From Planctomycetaceae bacterium (GTDB taxonomy: Bacteria > Planctomycetota > Planctomycetia > Planctomycetales > Planctomycetaceae), in NCBI GenBank assembly GCA_015487825.1, contig WFOZ01000855.1:1-6364 (forward strand): a stretch of DNA of 6,364 bases, read 5' to 3'. Shown here in pieces: positions 1 to 4,726 of the stretch (position 1 is its first letter; every line of letters starts with the position of its first letter). The notes beneath the pieces were generated by a model. The model did not search any database. It had not been told where the DNA came from and saw only the letters and a list, made by a program, of their open reading frames with translations. A program made the translations under genes and the position numbers.

Positions 1-155
1 CGAGTTGCGTTCAATGAAAATAGAGAGGAAATCTGTTATCATTGTGCCATTGATACACCGGCGTGGGACTGACGAACTGGAAACCGAATCTGATGGGTGC
101 AAGCACGCCATCCTACGGTTCAGAGATGTGGCAATACCATTCTGACTGGATTATT

Positions 156-189
156 GCTGTACGACGGCCTGGAAAAACCATCGTACAGC
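156..189. repeat. Perfect 9-bp inverted repeat downstream of the thioredoxin gene
   Basis: GCTGTACGA (156-164) is followed after 16 bases by its exact reverse complement TCGTACAGC (181-189). It lies about 40 bases past the minus-strand thioredoxin stop codon, so it could form a stem-loop in the 3' end of that mRNA. No U-rich run follows it on the minus strand, so it is not a classical intrinsic terminator. It could equally be a protein-binding site or a chance palindrome. Confidence 0.4.
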
Positions 190-209
190 CTGCCGATTCA
201 TTTTTTGCT

Positions 210-225
210 GGTGAATACTTTCACC
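210..225 (-). terminator. Short stem-loop just after the thioredoxin stop codon
   Basis: GGTGAA (210-215) and TTCACC (220-225) form a perfect 6-bp stem with a 4-base loop. It begins 5 bases after the thioredoxin stop codon on the minus strand. On that strand it is followed by an A-rich run rather than a U-run, so a role in protecting the mRNA 3' end or in weak termination is only a guess. The short stem means chance is a real alternative. Confidence 0.25.
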
Positions 226-230
226 TGAAG

Positions 231-2189
231 TCATTTCAGAATTTTGGGGAGCTGCTCTTTTAAATCTTCTATTGAAGTTGAGTTGCTGACGACTTTGCCT
301 TGCTGGTCAATCAGGAACATTGTGGGAACGGAAATGATACCAAAATCGATTGCGATGCGTCCTTCCAAGCCTCCTGGTTCGGCAATGTGCTGCCAGCTGT
401 TGCCATGCTGGGCAATGTAAGGGGCAATGCCCGCTTTCTGAGAGTCCAGATTGACACCGACAATTTCAAATCCTTTTGCGCGGTACTGTTGATAAAGAGC
501 CTTCACCTGAGGCAGATCCTCGGTACAGGGTTGGCACCAGGTTGCCCAGAAAATGACCAGAACAGCCTTCCCCTGATAGGCCGCCAGATCGACCGATTTC
601 CCATCAATTCCGATTCCCTTTAACGCGAGTGATTTGCCAACCATGCCTAAACGTTGCAGGGCACCTTTGGCACGTCTGCCTGCGTTAGATTCCGGATGGT
701 TTGCGACCAGTTTTTCGTACCAGCGCTTTGCTTTATCGACCTCTCCTGAAAACTCTTCAAAGACTGCCAGTTGAAGCAACGCATCTCCGGAATCATTAGC
801 CTTGGGGTAGGTAGTAACAAAAGATTTTAACTGTTCGACCCACCACTTTTGCAGTTCTGAACTTTTGGTGCTGTCGGTTGCGGAATCATGAAGTTTCACG
901 CTGTAATCTGCCAGCAACCTGCGATAAGTGGTGTAGGGAATCAGGTCGGAATCCGGACGTTGTTTTTTCAAATCGGTTTCAATCGAAGCGAGCTGCCTGG
1001 CCCCTGCGGTATACTTGCCGGTCTGAACTGCAGCAGCCAGGCCGTCTATCATTTGTGTAAGCCACTGAGTCCGTTCTTTTTCTGTTTTGGATATTGCGAG
1101 CAAACCCCGTAAGATCTCAACACGTTTGCTGTTATAGCGGGCCAGTTCTTCAGCAGAAGATTGAGGTGTTGGTGCTTTGGTATCGAGCTGTTGCAATTCA
1201 GTAAGAAGCTTTCGGGTTTCGGGATTCACTTCAGATTCTGCGGTCATTACTGACGTACTCGAAGCAGCTTTGGGTTGCATCAAGATGCCTCCCTCGGTGA
1301 CCTGCATCGTGTCTCCTTCAATAGGCGTTGGAACCTGTGTCAGTTTCCATGTATTGTCGATACGAATGACTTCACCCATTTGCATGAAGCCGGTTGTTCC
1401 TTCAGTCTCGATAATTGCCATGACGTTTTCGTAAACGAAAAGGTCCTGATTCGCTTTCCCTTCATCTGCCGGAATGGAATAGGGCATGAGCATTGAAGAA
1501 TCGAAACGAATCCACTTTGTTTTTGCGTTGAGGATTTTTGACTGGTCAATTCTGGCTTTCATTGTTGCCGGCAAATTCGCAACATTCGCCAGAATTTTGC
1601 TGGCAAATTCAGGTTGAATCCCAAGTGATGTGATATCTGTTTTATTGATAAGCACCAGGCTTAAGCGTTGAGCATCCCCGGCTGCCATCGCATGGACTGC
1701 TTCGCGAGTGACTTCTTCTGCGGAAATAATTTTCCACTGATCAATTTTTCCATCTTCATTCTGGTCAATCCCCCAGCGTGTTCCTGCAATATTCATCCAG
1801 CGGGACTGATCGACCTTATTGTTAAAATTGCTGTCCATGTCCCGGTAAACTTCGTAGCCCCGGTTGTAGTACCTCCATTGATCAACAACATTATCTGCGT
1901 TGGTATCGCGAAAACGTCTGAGGATCTGGCCTTCGGGACCGTACACAACCCAGCCGGATGATTTCCCTTCCCGCTCAACCTCTACCTTGCATTTTACATG
2001 ATCGGCTTTATCAACCAATTCGTAATCGACATCTTTTTGCACGGGCCGAAACGTAAGAGCCAGTGTTGCTGAGGGTGAATCGGCTGCCTGGAGAACGCCT
2101 CCTGCGAACAGTGCGAAAACGAAACTCAGCAGTCCCGTAATCTGTCGAAAACCGTAATAATCCAAAGAAAATCTGTTTGCTGAACTCAT
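231..2189 (-). CDS. Secreted TlpA-like thioredoxin with Ca-loop-like repeats and helical middle region
   Basis: Predicted 652-residue exported thiol-disulfide oxidoreductase. Residues 1-36 look like a signal peptide: a hydrophobic run around 18-33 ending in an Ala-rich site (LQAA, 33-36). Residues about 95-154 hold three loops resembling EF-hand or dockerin calcium loops, starting DTNADN, DMDSNFNN and DQNEDGKID. Residues about 160-310 are unassigned, with VYENVMAII and WKLTQVP giving a beta-rich look. Residues about 320-515 are mostly helical, ending in a TPR-like segment (about 469-514). Residues about 518-652 are a TlpA/AhpC-TSA-type thioredoxin fold with the WCQPC redox motif (Cys552, Cys555) and the cis-proline VPT (Pro622). 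The only other cysteine is Cys67. It probably reduces or exchanges disulfides outside the cytoplasm; the partner is unknown. The chosen ATG at 2189 has AAGGA (2197-2201) 7 bases upstream. An in-frame TTG directly before it is the only earlier start, since a TGA precedes that. It is transcribed divergently from the PAS phosphatase gene. Family assignment is firm; the physiological role is not. Confidence 0.93.
   Translation of the reverse strand: MSSANRFSLDYYGFRQITGLLSFVFALFAGGVLQAADSPSATLALTFRPVQKDVDYELVDKADHVKCKVEVEREGKSSGWVVYGPEGQILRRFRDTNADNVVDQWRYYNRGYEVYRDMDSNFNNKVDQSRWMNIAGTRWGIDQNEDGKIDQWKIISAEEVTREAVHAMAAGDAQRLSLVLINKTDITSLGIQPEFASKILANVANLPATMKARIDQSKILNAKTKWIRFDSSMLMPYSIPADEGKANQDLFVYENVMAIIETEGTTGFMQMGEVIRIDNTWKLTQVPTPIEGDTMQVTEGGILMQPKAASSTSVMTAESEVNPETRKLLTELQQLDTKAPTPQSSAEELARYNSKRVEILRGLLAISKTEKERTQWLTQMIDGLAAAVQTGKYTAGARQLASIETDLKKQRPDSDLIPYTTYRRLLADYSVKLHDSATDSTKSSELQKWWVEQLKSFVTTYPKANDSGDALLQLAVFEEFSGEVDKAKRWYEKLVANHPESNAGRRAKGALQRLGMVGKSLALKGIGIDGKSVDLAAYQGKAVLVIFWATWCQPCTEDLPQVKALYQQYRAKGFEIVGVNLDSQKAGIAPYIAQHGNSWQHIAEPGGLEGRIAIDFGIISVPTMFLIDQQGKVVSNSTSIEDLKEQLPKILK
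1728..1907 (-). repeat. Three Ca-loop-like repeats inside the thioredoxin gene
   Basis: This stretch encodes residues 95-154 of the thioredoxin protein. Three units share the pattern D-x-[ND]-x-[DN]-x-x-[IV]-D-[QS]-x: DTNADNVVDQW, DMDSNFNNKVDQS and DQNEDGKIDQW, about 22-25 residues apart. Alternating Asp/Asn at loop positions followed by a hydrophobic residue and Asp is typical of EF-hand, dockerin or thrombospondin-3-like calcium loops. The middle unit has an insertion and only the third has the canonical DG. Calcium binding is an inference. Confidence 0.55.
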
Positions 2190-2196
2190 CAATCAT

Positions 2197-2201
2197 TCCT
2201 T
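2197..2201 (-). promoter_or_regulatory. Ribosome binding site of the thioredoxin gene
   Basis: On the minus strand AAGGA lies 7 bases before the ATG ending at 2189, inside GAAGGAA. This supports the ATG over the adjacent in-frame TTG (2190-2192), which would leave only about 4 bases of spacing. It is the best Shine-Dalgarno match among the three genes of the window. Confidence 0.65.
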
Positions 2202-2264
2202 CGCGGATGAAATCGCTTATTGGTTCGTCGGTCAATAAAGAGGCGGGAGCCTTCCCTGTCTCCT

Positions 2265-2294
2265 ATCTTAACCAAAATCACGTTGAGAGGTCAC
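2265..2294 (-). promoter_or_regulatory. Possible sigma-70-type promoter for the thioredoxin gene
   Basis: Read on the minus strand, GTGACC (2289-2294) and TAAGAT (2265-2270) are 18 bases apart. Each matches four of six bases of the TTGACA/TATAAT consensus, and transcription would start about 70 bases before the ATG. A competing pair, TTGACC (2230-2235) and TTTCAT (2207-2212) with a 17-base spacer, would start transcription inside the ribosome binding site and is less attractive. Sequence matches of this quality are common by chance. Confidence 0.22.
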
Positions 2295-2328
2295 GGGCAA
2301 TTTTGCAGTAGATTTTAACAGATCGGTA

Positions 2329-2357
2329 TTGAACAGCCGGTCAGCGTCCGCTATGGT
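2329..2357 (+). promoter_or_regulatory. Possible sigma-70-type promoter for the PAS phosphatase gene
   Basis: TTGAAC (2329-2334) and TATGGT (2352-2357) are separated by exactly 17 bases. The -35 box keeps TTGA and the -10 box keeps TAT plus the final T. Transcription would start near 2364, leaving a leader of about 100 bases before the ATG at 2462. Nothing else in the region fits better, but the evidence is consensus matching only. Confidence 0.3.
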
Positions 2358-2461
2358 ATAGGTAGAGGTTGATATTAAATACTATCGGTGCTGTTTCGAG
2401 ATAGGGAAATCACCTGAAGGCAGGGAGGCTGTAGAAACTCCTTTTGTTCGACTGAAGAGAA

Positions 2462-3955
2462 ATGAAATCTCAGTTGGTGGACCAACCTGGATTGCGTGAG
2501 GTTTTCGCCAGGTCTTCTCAATTAGCCCCCTGGCCAACGCTTGTTTTAGATCGACAGTTTCGTCTTTTTCATGCAAATCCTGCAGCCCGCGAACTTCTCG
2601 GGCTGGGAGAAGATTTTTCTCAGGGGATGTTTTTCCCGGAGATTGTCACAGAAAAATCTCTCACCTGCCTGGAACAGTTCCTGGAAAACTGTTTCATCCC
2701 CTCACGCCACCAAAGCTCCTCGGTCCCCTTTCATTGTTCCTTCCAGGCCGGTAAGGGAGAACCAAAAGAAATTGAGATACAGGCAGAAGTGCTTAAGGAG
2801 CACGATAATATTTCGCTGGTGTTGTACCTGCGCGACCTTTCTGTAAATTCCCGAACCGGGCAAGCTGTGCTGGAACGGGATCAGTGGTATCGAAATATTC
2901 TGGATAACACCGGAGCTGTCATATATATCAAGGATATCCAGGGGCGGTATCAGTTTATCAACCGCCTTTTCGAAAAAACATTTCATGTACGTCAGGACGA
3001 GATTTGTGGAAAAACAGATTACGATCTGTTTCCCAGAGAAACAGCGGATCGCTTCAGACGCATTGACGAACATGTCTGCCTGAGTGGAGAGACACAAAAG
3101 ATTCAGGAAACAGCGCCGCATGATGACGGGCCTCATCATTATATTTCAGTCAAGTTCCCTTTGCATAATCCACAAGGAAAGCTGACCGGCATTGCAGGGA
3201 TTTCAACTGACATCACAGAGCAGCTTCGTACCCAGCAGGAACTAAAGGCAGCCCAGGCAGTGCAAAAACTTTTGTACCCGGAGTCTGCCCCAGAAGTTGA
3301 AGGATACGACATCGCAGGGCGGGTCAGCCCGGCTGAAACGGTTTCAGGAGACTATTACGACTATATCTGGCTCTCTCCGGATCGACTTGTCATTGCCGTG
3401 GGCGATGTCAGTGGGCATGGCCTGGGGCCGGCTTTGGAGATGGTGGAAACCCGCTCTTATCTTCGTGCCATTTTACGTACTGAAGTCCGGCTCGATGTGG
3501 CCATGGAGTGCCTCAATGAATTTCTTTATCGTGATTTGAGAGACTCTGCCTTTGTGACATTGTTTCTTGCAGAAATCGATTTCAAAACGAACAGTTTCAA
3601 ATATGTCGGAGCCGGTCATCAGGCAGAGCTTCTAAAAAAAGACGGCAGTTGTATTCGACTGAAAAGTACGGGCCTGATGCTTGGAATCGATTCTCGTGTC
3701 AGCTACAGCTGCTCGGCCTGCTATCTGCTTCAACCGGATGACCTGCTGCTTATCTCTACTGATGGAATCACTGAAGCAATGTCACCGTCCGGAGAGATGT
3801 TCGGCTATGAGCAGAAAATGAGCGTTATTCAAAAATATCGAAATCATACCGCACGGGAAGTGATCAACGAATTAATTGACAAAGCAGGCAGTTTCCCGGG
3901 AGTGGCTCAGCAGGCTGATGACATGACAGCTGTGGCAGTGAAAAAACTCCCGTGA
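2462..3955 (+). CDS. PAS-PAS-PPM protein phosphatase, RsbU/SpoIIE type
   Basis: Predicted 497-residue soluble serine/threonine phosphatase with two sensor domains. Residues about 12-127 form a divergent PAS domain (LVLDRQFRLFHANPAARELLG) and about 141-255 a clearer PAS ending in the PAC-type GIAGISTDITEQ. A short helical linker (about 250-272) leads to the PP2C-like RsbU domain, about 273-497. Its metal-binding and core motifs are all visible: SGDYYD (Asp297), GDVSGHG (Asp315), AGH (384-386), STDGITEA (Asp434) and ADDMT (Asp486/487), so it should be active. Members of this family usually dephosphorylate a phosphoserine on an anti-anti-sigma (STAS) protein, releasing a sigma factor, but no such partner lies here. 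No signal peptide or membrane segment is seen, so sensing is likely cytoplasmic; the PAS ligand is unknown. The ATG at 2462 is the first possible start, since an in-frame TGA lies at 2453-2455. Its SD is weak (GAAGAG, only about 2 bases away), suggesting modest translation. Confidence 0.94.
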   Translation: MKSQLVDQPGLREVFARSSQLAPWPTLVLDRQFRLFHANPAARELLGLGEDFSQGMFFPEIVTEKSLTCLEQFLENCFIPSRHQSSSVPFHCSFQAGKGEPKEIEIQAEVLKEHDNISLVLYLRDLSVNSRTGQAVLERDQWYRNILDNTGAVIYIKDIQGRYQFINRLFEKTFHVRQDEICGKTDYDLFPRETADRFRRIDEHVCLSGETQKIQETAPHDDGPHHYISVKFPLHNPQGKLTGIAGISTDITEQLRTQQELKAAQAVQKLLYPESAPEVEGYDIAGRVSPAETVSGDYYDYIWLSPDRLVIAVGDVSGHGLGPALEMVETRSYLRAILRTEVRLDVAMECLNEFLYRDLRDSAFVTLFLAEIDFKTNSFKYVGAGHQAELLKKDGSCIRLKSTGLMLGIDSRVSYSCSACYLLQPDDLLLISTDGITEAMSPSGEMFGYEQKMSVIQKYRNHTAREVINELIDKAGSFPGVAQQADDMTAVAVKKLP

Positions 3956-3990
3956 AATTTTGCCTCTTCTCCAAACAGAGAAGGAAAATT
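3956..3990 (+). terminator. Stem-loop immediately after the phosphatase stop codon
   Basis: Starting at the base after the TGA, AATTTT (3956-3961) pairs with AAAATT (3985-3990) and CTTCTC (3966-3971) pairs with GAGAAG (3978-3983). There is a small internal bulge and a 6-base loop, CAAACA. The position is right for a transcript end, but no free U-run follows, so it is at best a non-classical terminator or a 3'-end stabilising stem. Two further small dyads follow: GTCT/AGAC at 4010-4021 and CTGTTT/AAACAG at 4021-4037. Confidence 0.35.
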
Positions 3991-4125
3991 GGAATAACTG
4001 ATTCAAGCCGTCTTTTCAGACTGTTTCCCTTAAACAGGGCAAACTATATGTTAAGTTAAATTCCTATTCCCCAACAGGTTGTTGCAGATGACCCGAATTC
4101 CTGATCGAGCCAGTCAATCAGGAGA

Positions 4126-4269
4126 ATGAATCACTATGCGACCTGTTTATCATCCGATACCAGTGATATACCTGACATACCATCTTTATGGAGTCCGGGA
4201 TTCTCTCTGGAGTCAACTGAATATACCAAATTGAATGGTGGAAGAGGATTGCTTCCGTACTGCCGATAG
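4126..4269 (+). CDS. Weak candidate small ORF, 47 residues
   Basis: An ATG at 4126 sits directly after AGGAG (4120-4124) and opens 47 codons to a TAG at 4267. The SD is too close (1 base). A second ATG at 4136 in another frame has a more workable 11-base spacing and opens 32 codons to 4234. Neither peptide (starts MNHYATCLSS and MRPVYHPIPV) resembles anything I know or has a membrane segment. The SD-like site followed by two nearby ATGs is the only evidence. Chance is the more likely explanation. Confidence 0.12.
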   Translation: MNHYATCLSSDTSDIPDIPSLWSPGFSLESTEYTKLNGGRGLLPYCR

Positions 4270-4293
4270 TCGGTTTCTGTATTACTAACGGTA

Positions 4294-4320
4294 AAAGTTT
4301 GCGAACGGCTCGCAAATTTT
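4294..4320. terminator. Strong bidirectional terminator-like hairpin in the gap
   Basis: TTTGCGA (4298-4304) and TCGCAAA (4310-4316) form a perfect 7-bp stem around the 5-base loop ACGGC. The stem extends outward by one G-T wobble and three A-T pairs to 11 bp. On the plus strand the 3' arm ends in a U-run (TTTT, 4317-4320). On the minus strand the other arm gives CTTTT, so it could stop transcription from both sides. It lies 339 bases after the phosphatase stop and 406 before the next gene, so it either ends a long phosphatase 3' UTR or an unrecognised small transcript. Confidence 0.55.
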
Positions 4321-4522
4321 AGAAAAAATATCAGTTTGGTTACGGCTATCAGAATGAACCAGCCGTGCTGGGCATGTTTAGCAAATCCCTAAGGTATTCA
4401 TTTGGCTACGGCGCACGAAGCAGACCAGACGTACCGGTGTTGTTTGAGCGTTGTATTTTGGAAACATATCAGCAAAATCTTAAACGGATCGTAAAAAACA
4501 GGCGAACAGAGCATACAGACTC

Positions 4523-4550
4523 TTGAATACAGCGTTATGTGTCGTATCAT
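4523..4550 (+). promoter_or_regulatory. Possible sigma-70-type promoter for the HTH membrane protein gene
   Basis: TTGAAT (4523-4528) and TATCAT (4545-4550) are 16 bases apart; the -10 box matches five of six consensus positions and the -35 box four. It lies downstream of the hairpin at 4294-4320, as expected for an independently transcribed gene. It would give a leader of about 170 bases before the ATG at 4727. Support is by consensus matching only. Confidence 0.3.
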
Positions 4551-4726
4551 TACAGGACATTCTGTTTCACTTTGAGGAATGTGGCGAGGGAACGCTTCGA
4601 TATTCATCACACAATAAACACCTGTTTGGTTCTTATTAACAAGAGCCGCGATTTTTCAGGTTTGTCATTTAAAGTTAATGTGGATCCCCATCCATTTTCC
4701 CCCAGGTTTCGGAGTCGATTTCCGCT

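Larger units (their letters stand above)
1..230. other. Gene-free left edge, 3' side of the thioredoxin gene
   Basis: I see no convincing gene in this 230-base stretch. Plus-strand frames 1 and 2 are open from the window edge but stop at about 72 and 142. Neither short translation looks like the end of a known family, although a tail of a gene entering from the left cannot be excluded. A GTG-started frame from 63 to 263 runs antisense into the end of the thioredoxin gene, has no ribosome binding site that I can see, and looks like chance. The only structure is two perfect inverted repeats at 156-189 and 210-225, listed separately. Confidence 0.5.
2190..2461. promoter_or_regulatory. Divergent intergenic region between thioredoxin and phosphatase genes
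   Basis: This 272-base region must carry the promoters of both flanking genes, because they point away from each other. Candidate -35/-10 pairs for each direction are listed separately. A short dyad (CTATC 2382-2386, GATAG 2400-2404) and an SD-like AGGGAGG about 33 bases before the phosphatase ATG are also present, with no clear role. I found no recognisable regulator-binding consensus, riboswitch or small gene. Confidence 0.6.
3956..4726. other. 771-base gap without a convincing gene
   Basis: Neither strand has a reading frame with a recognisable product or coding character; the longest frames are about 65-70 codons, with start codons lacking good ribosome binding sites. The gap is rich in small dyads (3956-3990, 4010-4021, 4021-4037, 4263-4273, 4294-4320). 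It also has four copies of ATACC (4157, 4168, 4177, 4223) and an imperfect 12-base direct repeat TTTGG(T/C)TACGGC (4335-4346 and 4401-4412). It may hold the phosphatase 3' end, a small RNA or small peptide upstream of 4320, and a long leader for the HTH gene. A decayed gene is another possibility, but I recognise no remnant. Confidence 0.5.

Noticed and set aside
63..263. GTG-started 66-codon frame on the plus strand at the left edge
   Set aside because: It has no ribosome binding site that I can see, no recognisable product, and runs antisense into the end of the thioredoxin gene.
2420..2452. AGGGAGG (about 2422-2428) as a ribosome binding site for an upstream phosphatase start
   Set aside because: The only in-frame start after it, TTG at 2444, runs into a TGA at 2453, so the ATG at 2462 remains the first usable start.
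2702..3139. 145-codon minus-strand frame inside the PAS phosphatase gene
   Set aside because: The plus frame encodes well-conserved PAS motifs through the whole stretch, so this is a shadow.
4118..4315. 65-codon minus-strand frame in the gap
   Set aside because: It begins with TTG inside the hairpin at 4294-4320, with no ribosome binding site seen, and its translation is unlike any family I know.
4398..4610. 70-codon minus-strand frame in the gap
   Set aside because: No supporting start site and no recognisable motif; it overlaps the candidate promoter of the HTH gene.
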